From contig JAGWXI010000004.1 in NCBI GenBank assembly GCA_018969975.1, forward strand, positions 1 through 64,000: DNA of 64,000 bases, given 5' to 3'. Below the pieces are notes generated by a model that was given only the letters and a program-made list of their open reading frames with translations, did no database searches and was not told the DNA's origin. Origin of the DNA: Burkholderiales bacterium. GTDB taxonomy: Bacteria; Pseudomonadota; Gammaproteobacteria; Burkholderiales; Burkholderiaceae_C. Positions 52,457 through 60,324 of this stretch are shown here, piece by piece. Position 1 is the stretch's first letter; each line of letters starts with the position of its first letter. The position numbers and the translations under genes were made by a program.

Positions 52457-53623
52457 ATGAAAAAACGCTCGCTTATCGTGTCCGCAATCGCCACGGCCTT
52501 TCTATTTTCAGCAACAGGCGCTATGGCACAAGACAAATTCAAGATAGGTTTGATCTTGCCTATGACCGGCCCTTTTGCCTCCACAGGCAAGCAAATTGAA
52601 GCCGCTGCGCGCCTCTACATGGCCCAAAACGGCGACACCGTCGGCGGCAAAAAAGTGGAACTGATCGTCAAGGACGACACCAGTGCACCTGACGTGACCA
52701 AGCGCATCGCACAAGAATTGGTCGTTAATGACAAAGTTAATGTGTTAGCTGGCTTTGGTTTGACGCCCTTGGCTTTGGCCACTGCGCCCATCGCCACCCA
52801 AAGTAAAACACCACTGGTCGTGATGGCAGCTGCCACATCGAGCATCACCGAGGCTTCGCCTTTTATCATCCGCACCAGCTTTACCCTGCCACAAGCTTCG
52901 GTCAGCATGGCGGACTGGGCGCCCAACAATGGCATCAAAAAAGTAGTCACCATGGTGTCTGATTACGGCCCTGGTATCGACGCTGAAAAATATTTCAAAG
53001 ACCGCTTCTTGTTCAATGGCGGCCAAGTGGTCGACACTTTGCGCATACCTATGCGTAATCCCGACTTTGCGCCTTTCCTGCAAAAAGTACGTGACTTGAA
53101 GCCCGACGCCATGTTTGTATTTGTCCCCTCTGGTGCGGGCGCAGCGCTCATGAAGCAATACGCCGAGCGTGGCATGGACAAAGCAGGTATCAAATTGATC
53201 GGCACGGGTGATATCACGGATGACGATATCTTGAACGGCATGGGCGAAGTGGCAGTCGGCGTGGTGACATCGCACCACTATTCCACCTCCCACAATTCTG
53301 CAGTCAACAAGAAGTTTGTCGCCGCTTTTGAGAAAGCCAACGCGGGATTGCGTCCTAACTTCATGGCTGTGGGCGGTTACGACGGCATGCGCGTCATTTA
53401 TGAAGCAGCCAAGGCCACCAAAGGCGGTAGCGGCGAAGCCTTGTTGGCGGCTATGAAAGGGCAGATTTTTGAGAGCCCGCGCGGCCCGATGTTCATCGAC
53501 GCGCAAACCCGTGATGTGGTGCACAACATCTACATCCGCAAGGTGGAAAAAGTCAACGGTCAACTCTATAACCAAGAGTTTGAAACCCTCAAAGACGTCA
53601 AAGACCCCGGTAAGAAAAAATAA
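52457..53623 (+). CDS. Branched-chain-amino-acid-type ABC receptor (LivK family)
   Basis: A 388-residue binding protein with a Sec signal peptide (residues 1-24, cut at AMA-QD). KIGLILPMTGPFASTGKQIE starts the mature Peripla_BP_6 fold. It opens a six-gene operon with the full Liv-type transporter and a Rieske oxygenase, so an aromatic or aromatic-ether acid is a plausible ligand. The G+C content is higher than in the first 45 kb. A GGAGA site precedes the ATG. Confidence 0.9.
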   Translation: MKKRSLIVSAIATAFLFSATGAMAQDKFKIGLILPMTGPFASTGKQIEAAARLYMAQNGDTVGGKKVELIVKDDTSAPDVTKRIAQELVVNDKVNVLAGFGLTPLALATAPIATQSKTPLVVMAAATSSITEASPFIIRTSFTLPQASVSMADWAPNNGIKKVVTMVSDYGPGIDAEKYFKDRFLFNGGQVVDTLRIPMRNPDFAPFLQKVRDLKPDAMFVFVPSGAGAALMKQYAERGMDKAGIKLIGTGDITDDDILNGMGEVAVGVVTSHHYSTSHNSAVNKKFVAAFEKANAGLRPNFMAVGGYDGMRVIYEAAKATKGGSGEALLAAMKGQIFESPRGPMFIDAQTRDVVHNIYIRKVEKVNGQLYNQEFETLKDVKDPGKKK

Positions 53624-53629
53624 GAACCT

Positions 53630-54502
53630 GTGACGATTCTGTTTGACGGCATCGCCTATGGCATGCTGCTTTTCATTCTGGCTGTAGGCTTATCGGTGAC
53701 GATGGGGTTGATGAATTTCATCAACCTCGCCCACGGTGCATTTGCTATGGTGGGGGGCTACCTCACGGTCGTGCTGATGCAGCGCTTTGACGTGCCTTTC
53801 CTCGTGTGTTTGCCCCTAGCCTTTGCGGGCTCGGCGTTGCTTGGTGCTTGTTTAGAGCGTACTTTGTACCGACCGATGTACCGCAAACCACATTTGGACC
53901 AGGTGTTGTTTTCGATCGGGCTGGCTTTTATGGCGGTGGCCTCGGTCGATTACTTCGTGGGCTCCCAGCAGCAAATCATGCAATTGCCTGATTGGCTCAA
54001 AGGCCGAACCGAATGGGGTACCGGCACGCCTTGGGAATTGGGCATGGGGCACTACCGTTTGTTCATCATCGCAGTGTGTGCGGCACTGACGGTTGGCTTG
54101 CAATATGTGTTGTCGGCCACCCGTTTTGGCAGCCGCTTGCGTGCGAGTGTGGACGACCCGCGCGTTGCAGCGGGCATGGGTATTAACGTGAATGTGGTGT
54201 TCGCCATGACTTTTGCGGTCGGCTCGGGCCTGGCAGGATTAGGCGGGGCACTCGGCGCCGAGGTGCTGGGGCTTGACCCGACTTTTCCGCTCAAGTTCAT
54301 GGTGTATTTTTTGATTGTGGTGGCAGTCGGGGGTACCTCGTCGATCACGGGGCCCTTGCTCGCGGCTTTGCTCTTGGGGGTGGCCGATGTGGCGGGTAAA
54401 TATTACGTGCCTAAATTAGGCGCTTTCATTGTCTATTCCCTGATGCTGGCAATTTTGATGTGGCGTCCGCAAGGTTTGTTTGTGCGACAGGGGGGGAAGT
54501 GA
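53630..54502 (+). CDS. livH: Liv-type ABC permease (LivH family)
   Basis: A 290-residue permease starting with GTG at 53630, six bases after the receptor stop. VGLSVTMGLMNFINLAHGAF is the LivH signature, and VVAVGGTSSITGPLLAALLLG is the late conserved region. About eight membrane helices are visible. A run of seven G lies just before its stop (54490-54496). The stop overlaps the livM start by one base. Confidence 0.9.
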   Translation: MTILFDGIAYGMLLFILAVGLSVTMGLMNFINLAHGAFAMVGGYLTVVLMQRFDVPFLVCLPLAFAGSALLGACLERTLYRPMYRKPHLDQVLFSIGLAFMAVASVDYFVGSQQQIMQLPDWLKGRTEWGTGTPWELGMGHYRLFIIAVCAALTVGLQYVLSATRFGSRLRASVDDPRVAAGMGINVNVVFAMTFAVGSGLAGLGGALGAEVLGLDPTFPLKFMVYFLIVVAVGGTSSITGPLLAALLLGVADVAGKYYVPKLGAFIVYSLMLAILMWRPQGLFVRQGGK

Positions 54503-55452
54503 TGCAACAAGCACTGCTTAAATCCTCTGGCATCAAATGGTGGGAACCTGTAGTGTGGTTGTTGGCATTCACTGCACCTTGGCTTTTCCCGCAATACGCC
54601 TTGATCATCAACGAAATTGCCATCGTGGCGCTCTTTGCGGTATCGCTGGATTTGGTGTTGGGTTACAGCGGCATCGTTTCCTTGGGACATGCTTCATTTT
54701 TGGGATTTGGAGCCTACACAGCGGCATTGTTCGCGAAGTGGATTCATCCTGACCCAGTGCTAGGTTTAGCAGTCGGTACCGTGACGGCTTGCCTATTGGG
54801 TGCGTTGTGTTCAACCACGATTTTGCGAGGCAGCGATTTAACGCGCTTGATGGTTACTTTAGGTATGGCACTCATCTTGTTTGAGTTGGCTAATAAATTT
54901 GACGGTTTGACGGGTGGTTCGGACGGACTGCAAGGCGTAGTGATGGGCCCCGTCTTGGGGCGCTTTGAATTTGACTTGATGGGCCAAGTCGCGGCGAGTT
55001 ATTCCTTGGCGGTCTTGCTGGTGCTATTTTTCTTCGCACGCCGACTGGTGCATTCACCCTTAGGCGCTACCTTAATGGCTGTTCGTGATAACCGTTTGCG
55101 GGCGATGGCTATTGGTGTGCCTGTCTCTGCGCGGTTGGCCGTGGTCTACACCATAGCTGCTGGTGTTGCCGGTGCTGCTGGCGCGCTGATGGCCCAAACC
55201 ACTGGCTTTGCGTCGCTCGATGTCTTTGCGCTGGAGCGTTCCGCTGATGTGATGCTGATCTTGGTAATCGGCGGTGTCGGCTGGTTGTATGGTGGTGTGA
55301 TTGGTGCAGTGGTGTTCAAACTGATGCATGACGTGATTTCCAGCATCACTCCGCAGTACTGGACTTTCTGGATGGGCTTGTTTTTGGTAGTGCTTGTGAT
55401 GGTCGGGCGCGAGCGCTTATTCAAGCCTTGGACGTGGAAGCGGCGCATATGA
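54502..55452 (+). CDS. livM: Liv-type ABC permease (LivM family)
   Basis: A 316-residue permease. The ATG at 54502 (MQQALLKSSG) overlaps the livH stop as TGATG and follows a GGGGGGAAG purine run. A frame start at 54460 would add 14 residues within livH and is unlikely. LVLGYSGIVSLGHASFLGFG is the LivM signature, and the coupling loop is MAVRDNRLRAMAIGVPV. About nine or ten membrane segments. The stop overlaps livG as ATGA. Confidence 0.9.
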   Translation: MQQALLKSSGIKWWEPVVWLLAFTAPWLFPQYALIINEIAIVALFAVSLDLVLGYSGIVSLGHASFLGFGAYTAALFAKWIHPDPVLGLAVGTVTACLLGALCSTTILRGSDLTRLMVTLGMALILFELANKFDGLTGGSDGLQGVVMGPVLGRFEFDLMGQVAASYSLAVLLVLFFFARRLVHSPLGATLMAVRDNRLRAMAIGVPVSARLAVVYTIAAGVAGAAGALMAQTTGFASLDVFALERSADVMLILVIGGVGWLYGGVIGAVVFKLMHDVISSITPQYWTFWMGLFLVVLVMVGRERLFKPWTWKRRI

Positions 55453-56216
55453 CTTCTGGCAACGTAGTTTTGCAAACCCACGGCTTGGTCAAACGCTTTG
55501 GGGGGATTACTGCCACCGACCAAGTGAATTTGACAATCACCCAGGGTGCCCGCCATGCCCTGATAGGCCCCAATGGTGCGGGCAAGACAACGTTGATCAA
55601 CCTTATTACTGGTGTGCTACCTCAAAGCGCAGGGCGCATCACTTTGGAAGGCGCCGACATTACTGACTTGGCGCCCCACCAACGGGTGCGTCGCGGCTTG
55701 GTACGTACGTTTCAGATCAACCAGCTTTTTAGTGGTATGACGCCACTAGAGACTTTGACGATGGTGGTGTCGCAGCACCGAGGCTTGGGCGCTAAGTGGT
55801 GGCAAGCGCTGGGGCAAAACACATCGGTGGTCGAGCGTTGCGGCCAGTTGTTGGAGCAATTCCGTTTGACCGATGTGATGCACCAACGCACCGAGCAAAT
55901 GCCTTACGGCAAGCGCCGATTGCTGGAGATGGCGATCGCTTTGGCCTGTGAACCGCGCGTGTTGCTGCTGGACGAACCGGTCGCGGGTGTGCCATCTGGC
56001 GAGCGCGAGGAGCTTTTGCACACGGTTTCCGCTTTGCCGGCAGAGGTGTCGGTGGTGCTTATTGAGCACGATATGGATTTGGTATTCGAATTTGCCAAGC
56101 GCATCACCGTGCTAGTCAATGGCGCGGTGTTGACAGAGGGCACGCCTGCAGAGATTGCAAAAGACCCGCAGGTCAAGGCTGTTTATTTAGGCCATGGAGA
56201 GGGAGCCCATGTCTGA
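55449..56216 (+). CDS. livG: Liv-type ABC ATPase (LivG family)
   Basis: A 255-residue ATPase from the ATG at 55449, overlapping the livM stop by 4 bp; an ATG at 55428 would add seven residues. Walker A GPNGAGKTT, signature MPYGKRRLLEMAIAL, Walker B VLLLDEPVAGVPSGE and H-loop LIEHDMD are intact. The PYGKRR signature is the usual LivG variant, unlike the modified copy at 32943. Confidence 0.9.
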   Translation: MTSGNVVLQTHGLVKRFGGITATDQVNLTITQGARHALIGPNGAGKTTLINLITGVLPQSAGRITLEGADITDLAPHQRVRRGLVRTFQINQLFSGMTPLETLTMVVSQHRGLGAKWWQALGQNTSVVERCGQLLEQFRLTDVMHQRTEQMPYGKRRLLEMAIALACEPRVLLLDEPVAGVPSGEREELLHTVSALPAEVSVVLIEHDMDLVFEFAKRITVLVNGAVLTEGTPAEIAKDPQVKAVYLGHGEGAHV

Positions 56217-56940
56217 GTTATTGCGTGTCGAACATGTGAGTGCGGGCTACGACGAAGCGGTGGTGTTAAATGACATCAACTTGACATTAGCCGAGGGTGA
56301 AACCTTGGCGCTTCTTGGCCGTAATGGCACCGGCAAAACCACCTTGATGGACACGCTTGCTGGAGCGACGCGTCAGCATGGCGGGCAGATATTTCTGGCG
56401 GGTAAGCCCCTGCACACCTTGTCTTCTTTCCAGCGCGCAGAGGCTGGTATCGGCTGGGTGCCGCAAGAACGGTGTATTTTTAAGTCGCTTACCGTGCACG
56501 AAAACCTGACTGCCGTGGCGCAAGCTCTGCGCGCAGACCGCAGTGCCCGCGCGGCATGGACGCCTGAGCGGGTCTACGAACTCTTTCCCCGCTTGGCCGA
56601 GCGCAAAACCAATTTGGGAACCCAGCTCTCTGGCGGGGAGCAACAAATGCTGGCGGTGGGTCGGGCATTGGTGCTCAATCCGCGTTTGCTTTTGTTGGAT
56701 GAGCCGCTCGAAGGGCTGGCGCCCATCATCGTGCAGGAACTCTTGCGGGCGATTGCGCGCATCACCCGCGAAGAGGGCTTGTCGGCCATCATCGTGGAGC
56801 AACATCCGCAAGCAATATTGGCGATTAGCCACCAAGCGGTAGTGTTAGAGCAGGGAAGCGTAGTGCATCAAAGTTCTGCACAAGCTTTGGCGTCGCAGCC
56901 TGCCTTGCTAGACCAGTTGCTTGGGGTGGCGCGGGCTTAA
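56209..56940 (+). CDS. livF: Liv-type ABC ATPase (LivF family)
   Basis: A 243-residue ATPase. The ATG at 56209 follows GGAGAGGGAG, while an in-frame ATG at 56194 would lie deeper in livG. Walker A GRNGTGKTT, VPQERCIFKSLTVHENL, signature LSGGEQQMLAVGRALV and Walker B LLLLDEPLEGLAPII are present. It is followed after 17 bp by the Rieske oxygenase gene, linking transport and catabolism. Confidence 0.9.
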   Translation: MSELLRVEHVSAGYDEAVVLNDINLTLAEGETLALLGRNGTGKTTLMDTLAGATRQHGGQIFLAGKPLHTLSSFQRAEAGIGWVPQERCIFKSLTVHENLTAVAQALRADRSARAAWTPERVYELFPRLAERKTNLGTQLSGGEQQMLAVGRALVLNPRLLLLDEPLEGLAPIIVQELLRAIARITREEGLSAIIVEQHPQAILAISHQAVVLEQGSVVHQSSAQALASQPALLDQLLGVARA

Positions 56941-56957
56941 TTTTTGGAGAGGCAGTC

Positions 56958-58025
56958 ATGTTTATAAAAAATGCTTGGTACGTGGCGTGCATGCCCGACG
57001 ACATCCAAGACAAACCCTTGGGGCGCAAGATTTGTGGCGAAAGCATGGTGTTTTACCGAGGCGCGCAAGGCCAGGCGGTGGCCTTGGAAGATTTTTGCCC
57101 GCACCGTGGCGCACCGCTTTCGTTGGGGTTTGTGAAAGACGGCAACTTGGTTTGTGGCTACCACGGACTCGAGATGGGATGCGAGGGTAAAACCATCGCT
57201 ATGCCCGGCCAGCGCGTGCGGGGCTTTCCGGCGATTCGCAGTTTTCCTGTGGTCGAGCGCTACGGTTTTGTTTGGGTGTGGCCAGGACAGGCCAACAAAG
57301 CGAGTGAAGACCTGATTCCTAAGTTTGAGTTCTTCGACAACCCTGCTTGGGCTTATGGCGGTGGTCTTTATCACATCGCCTGTGATTACCGCCTCATGGT
57401 CGACAACTTAATGGACCTGACGCACGAAACCTATGTGCACGCCAGCACGATTGGACAAAAGGAAATCGACGAAGTGCCTTGCGTCACCAAGACGGAAGGT
57501 GACCATGTCACCACCAGCCGTTTTATGGAAAACATCTCCGCGCCGCCTTTTTGGAAGATGGCTTTGCGTGGCAACAAGTTAGCCGATGACGTACCTGTCG
57601 ACCGCTGGCAGATTTGCCATTTCACGCCTCCCAGCCACGTCATGATTGAGGTGGGCGTAGCGCATGCGGGCCACGGTGGTTACCACGCGCCCGACCACGT
57701 CAAGGCTTACAGCGTAGTAGTCGACTTCATTACTCCCGAGACCGAGACCTCGATTTGGTATTTTTGGGGCATGGCGCGCAAATTCCAGCCGCAAGACGCG
57801 GCGCTGACTGCCTCCATCCGAGAGGGGCAGGGCAAGATATTTTCTGAGGACTTGCAGATGCTGGAGTTGCAACAAAAGAACTTGCTGGCGCATCCCACGC
57901 GCGAGTTGCTCAAACTCAATATCGATGCCGGCGGCGTGCAATCGCGTCGCGTGATCGACAGATGGTTGGCGCAGGAGAAGGCCGACGCGCAGACAGCCTC
58001 GAACCTGGAGGCAGCCCATGGCTGA
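56958..58025 (+). CDS. VanA-type Rieske non-heme iron oxygenase (vanillate O-demethylase-like)
   Basis: A 355-residue oxygenase subunit. The Rieske [2Fe-2S] site is CPHRGAPLSLG with CGYHG (C47, H49, C66, H69). The catalytic iron site is DLTHETYVH (D153, H156, H161). The N-terminus MFIKNAWYVACMPDDI is typical of the VanA/toluate-sulfonate TsaM branch, which demethylates aromatic ethers or oxidises methyl groups. Reductant must come through the ferredoxin encoded next, overlapping by 8 bp. Substrate specificity is not readable; vanillate is only one option. Confidence 0.88.
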   Translation: MFIKNAWYVACMPDDIQDKPLGRKICGESMVFYRGAQGQAVALEDFCPHRGAPLSLGFVKDGNLVCGYHGLEMGCEGKTIAMPGQRVRGFPAIRSFPVVERYGFVWVWPGQANKASEDLIPKFEFFDNPAWAYGGGLYHIACDYRLMVDNLMDLTHETYVHASTIGQKEIDEVPCVTKTEGDHVTTSRFMENISAPPFWKMALRGNKLADDVPVDRWQICHFTPPSHVMIEVGVAHAGHGGYHAPDHVKAYSVVVDFITPETETSIWYFWGMARKFQPQDAALTASIREGQGKIFSEDLQMLELQQKNLLAHPTRELLKLNIDAGGVQSRRVIDRWLAQEKADAQTASNLEAAHG

Positions 58026-58293
58026 TTCAGCTTTTACCGTCAAGTTGGCGCGCACGGGTCAAGAAATACCGGTTGCTGCCGATCAAACAGTCTTGGATGC
58101 TTTGCATGGTGCAGGGCTTGATGTCCCGGTTTCATGCGGACAAGGGATTTGTGGCACGTGTTTGACGCGGGTTGTGGAAGGGACTCCTGACCATCGCGAC
58201 ATGTACCTCACCCCTGAAGAGCAAGATGCCAATGACCAATTCACGCCCTGCTGCTCGCGCGCGAAGTCGGCCACCTTGGTTTTGGATTTGTAG
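58018..58293 (+). CDS. Stand-alone [2Fe-2S] ferredoxin resembling the VanB C-terminal domain
   Basis: A 91-residue plant-type ferredoxin with cluster ligands in SCGQGICGTC (C40, C45, C48) and C78 in TPCCS. The sequence matches the ferredoxin end of VanB-type reductases, but the flavin and NAD domains normally fused in front (about 230 residues) are absent. The whole space upstream is occupied by the oxygenase gene, so this is not a truncation by frameshift. A separate reductase encoded elsewhere must feed it. A terminator-like hairpin follows. Confidence 0.9.
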   Translation: MADSAFTVKLARTGQEIPVAADQTVLDALHGAGLDVPVSCGQGICGTCLTRVVEGTPDHRDMYLTPEEQDANDQFTPCCSRAKSATLVLDL

Positions 58294-58340
58294 TTCAAAC
58301 GGTATTTTTTGGATTAGGAAGCACCTTCAGAAATTCATCT

Positions 58341-58368
58341 AAGTCTTTGCTTTGCAAAGATTTTTTTT
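58341..58368 (+). terminator. Rho-independent terminator after the oxygenase operon
   Basis: TCTTTG (58344-58349) pairs with CAAAGA (58355-58360) around a five-base loop. A run of eight T follows (58361-58368). Flanking AAG and TTT can extend the stem. It lies 48 bp after the ferredoxin stop and would end the operon that began at 52457. The stem is short and A+T-rich. Confidence 0.5.
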
Positions 58369-58446
58369 AACATTTAAACAACAAAAAAATCAACAAATCG
58401 GCAATTTTGGTGCTTTGTTTGCTAAAATTTTCAGCAAGGAGTCCAT

Positions 58447-58818
58447 ATGTCTAACCAATCAGAATCACTTGAAAGCGTCGTTATTGGCGACGGTGTAGTT
58501 GTCAAAGGCACTTTTACCGTTCCATCCAAAGCCATCATCAATGGCGTGATTGAGGGCGATTTAACCGCAGAAGAGGTGCTGATTGGCCCCACCGGTCGTA
58601 TCACTGGGCGCGTCTCAGCCAAGGTGATAGACGTCCGCGGACAGTTGCACAACACCATCATCAGCGAAAAGAGTTTGATCGTGCGCGCTACCGGCAAGAT
58701 AGCCGGCAAGGTGCAATACGCTGAAATCGAAATTGAAAAAGGTGGAGAGATCGAAGGAACGCTTAGCCAAAGCCCCGACGGTCCTGTTATGCAAGTTACT
58801 TCCACCCCAGCGGTCTAA
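58447..58818 (+). CDS. Bactofilin (polymer-forming cytoskeletal protein)
   Basis: A 123-residue bactofilin. The central beta-helix has repeating units such as VVIGDGVVVKGTF, AIINGVIEGDL, VLIGPTGRITGRV and LIVRATGKIAGKVQYAEI. Bactofilins polymerise without nucleotide and localise cell-wall enzymes. Tails on both sides are short (about 10 and 15 residues). AAGGAG precedes the ATG. It is the first gene of a four-gene block with an M23 peptidase, a second bactofilin and a RodZ-like protein, and lies 15 bp before the peptidase gene. Confidence 0.9.
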   Translation: MSNQSESLESVVIGDGVVVKGTFTVPSKAIINGVIEGDLTAEEVLIGPTGRITGRVSAKVIDVRGQLHNTIISEKSLIVRATGKIAGKVQYAEIEIEKGGEIEGTLSQSPDGPVMQVTSTPAV

Positions 58819-58832
58819 TTTTCCTGTAGCTC

Positions 58833-59876
58833 ATGCGCTTTAACCGAATTTTCCAGAGCATTGGACTGTTGCCCTCCTTAGTCGTTAAGGGTTGGACACG
58901 CCAATACGAAGACGCCCGAATCATTCTTGAACAAAACGGCGACCTGCACTACCTCAACATTAGCGCTCGGGTGCAAAGTTTCTTGGTCCGCGGTGGTATT
59001 TTGACAACCGGCGTCATGCTGATTTCTATCGCCTTACTTTTGGTCACCAGCATTGGTCTCATGGTCAGTCGCTCCAAGTTGGAACGCTCGCATGAAGAGG
59101 TTTATCGTGCTTTGCTGAGCAGTGTCTCGGACAACGACAACCCTGAGCGTTTGAGCATGTCAGAAGAGCAAATGGTGGCTCTCGCCCAAACCATTCGCGA
59201 CCGTGACATGAGTATTCGCCGATTCGTCGATACCTCCATGGTGGCCGTGGCGCAAGAAAACATCACGATGAAGTCACAACTCGAGTCCTCCGGTTTGACC
59301 GAAAAAATCGTGAAAATCATTCAACAAAATTCCGCCAACGGTGGCTACGCGCTTGATGATGATGTCAAGGACAACCCGTTGCTGCGTGGCAGAGTGGCTG
59401 AGGAACTCTCTAACAACCGCGGAATGCGCGAGGTCATGTATTCCTTACCTATCGCCATGCCAATACCCAACTACAGTGTTTCCTCTGATTTTGGTATTCG
59501 CAGACATCCTATTTCTGGGCAAACCCATTTCCATACGGGCGTAGACATTCTTAGCCAAACTGGAGAGGAAAAAGTCCGCCCCGTTAAACCCGGTGTAGTG
59601 GTCTTGGCTGAATTTCAACCTCAGTTGGGCAATACTGTCGTTATTCGCCATACCAACGGGGTAGAGTCTCTTTATGCACACATGGCCAATCTGCAGGTAA
59701 AGCTGGGTGACAAAGTAACACTTGATTCTGTTTTGGGCAATATTGGTAACACGGGTTCTTCCTCTACAGGAAAACATCTACATTTAGAGATATTAATTGG
59801 CGGGTATCCTGTCAATCCGCAGAAAGTGATTCGGACGGCACAATATGTTCAACAAATCCAAAACCAGCAGCGCTAA
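58833..59876 (+). CDS. Membrane-anchored M23 (LytM-type) peptidoglycan peptidase
   Basis: A 347-residue protein with a short cytoplasmic start, one membrane helix (about 55-77), a probable coiled region (80-165) and a C-terminal M23 domain. Zinc ligands are complete: HTGVD (H234, D238), HMANL region histidine H283 and HLH (H315, H317). It should cut peptide crosslinks in peptidoglycan on the periplasmic side. The short N-terminal tail faces the cytoplasm, where the bactofilins are. Similar bactofilin-M23 pairs shape cells in Helicobacter and Caulobacter-type systems, so a morphogenetic role is likely. Confidence 0.9.
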   Translation: MRFNRIFQSIGLLPSLVVKGWTRQYEDARIILEQNGDLHYLNISARVQSFLVRGGILTTGVMLISIALLLVTSIGLMVSRSKLERSHEEVYRALLSSVSDNDNPERLSMSEEQMVALAQTIRDRDMSIRRFVDTSMVAVAQENITMKSQLESSGLTEKIVKIIQQNSANGGYALDDDVKDNPLLRGRVAEELSNNRGMREVMYSLPIAMPIPNYSVSSDFGIRRHPISGQTHFHTGVDILSQTGEEKVRPVKPGVVVLAEFQPQLGNTVVIRHTNGVESLYAHMANLQVKLGDKVTLDSVLGNIGNTGSSSTGKHLHLEILIGGYPVNPQKVIRTAQYVQQIQNQQR

Positions 59877-60324
59877 CAAGCCGACTGTAGAGCCCGTAAC
59901 TAATCCTATCGAGGACGAAGAAATGGCGTCAGACACTCCTGAAAACCTAGCACCTACACCTACACAAGCACCCAATGCTCGAAATAGCATGATGGACATC
60001 ATTAGTACGTCAGCCAGCAAGCCCTCCATTCTGAGCGAAGGCTTTTCGTTTCGTGGCGAAATAGCTGCCAAAGGTGCAATTCACGTCGAAGGCGCATTGA
60101 ACGGTCAAATTCAAGTTGACGATCTCACCATCGGTGCACGTGGTCAAGTAGAAGGCGTCGTGACATGCAGTAGCCTTCACATCAAAGGAAAATTCTCTGG
60201 AACTGCCACCTGTAGCGAATTGATCGTTACCTCCTCGGCTTCAGTCGATGGCCATGTGGTTTACAAAACCTTGTCGGTCCAAAAAGGCGCATCCATTAAA
60301 GGCGAACTCCTACTGGTCAAATAA
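59845..60324 (+). CDS. Second bactofilin with extended N-terminal tail
   Basis: A 159-residue bactofilin. Residues 1-60 are a polar, Pro/Thr/Glu-rich tail; the beta-helix follows with SFRGEIAAKGAIHVEGALNG, GARGQVEGVV and KGASIKGELLLVK. The start is uncertain. ATG at 59845 gives MFNKSK, a typical bactofilin opening, but overlaps the peptidase gene by 32 bp with a poor ribosome site. ATG at 59923 follows GAGGA at good spacing and would give 133 residues. Two unequal bactofilins flanking the peptidase suggest a mixed filament. Confidence 0.85.
   Translation: MFNKSKTSSANKPTVEPVTNPIEDEEMASDTPENLAPTPTQAPNARNSMMDIISTSASKPSILSEGFSFRGEIAAKGAIHVEGALNGQIQVDDLTIGARGQVEGVVTCSSLHIKGKFSGTATCSELIVTSSASVDGHVVYKTLSVQKGASIKGELLLVK

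Noticed and set aside
52745-53575. Open frame of 276 codons on the minus strand
   Set aside because: It lies wholly inside the well-supported LivK receptor gene, has no recognisable family, and long antisense frames are expected in this G+C-rich stretch.
56287-56835. Open frame of 182 codons on the minus strand
   Set aside because: Fully antisense to livF with no domain similarity; a by-product of codon bias.
58018-58293. Ferredoxin as remnant of a frameshifted vanB
   Set aside because: No reductase-domain sequence exists in any frame upstream; the space is entirely oxygenase gene, and the ferredoxin has its own well-placed start.
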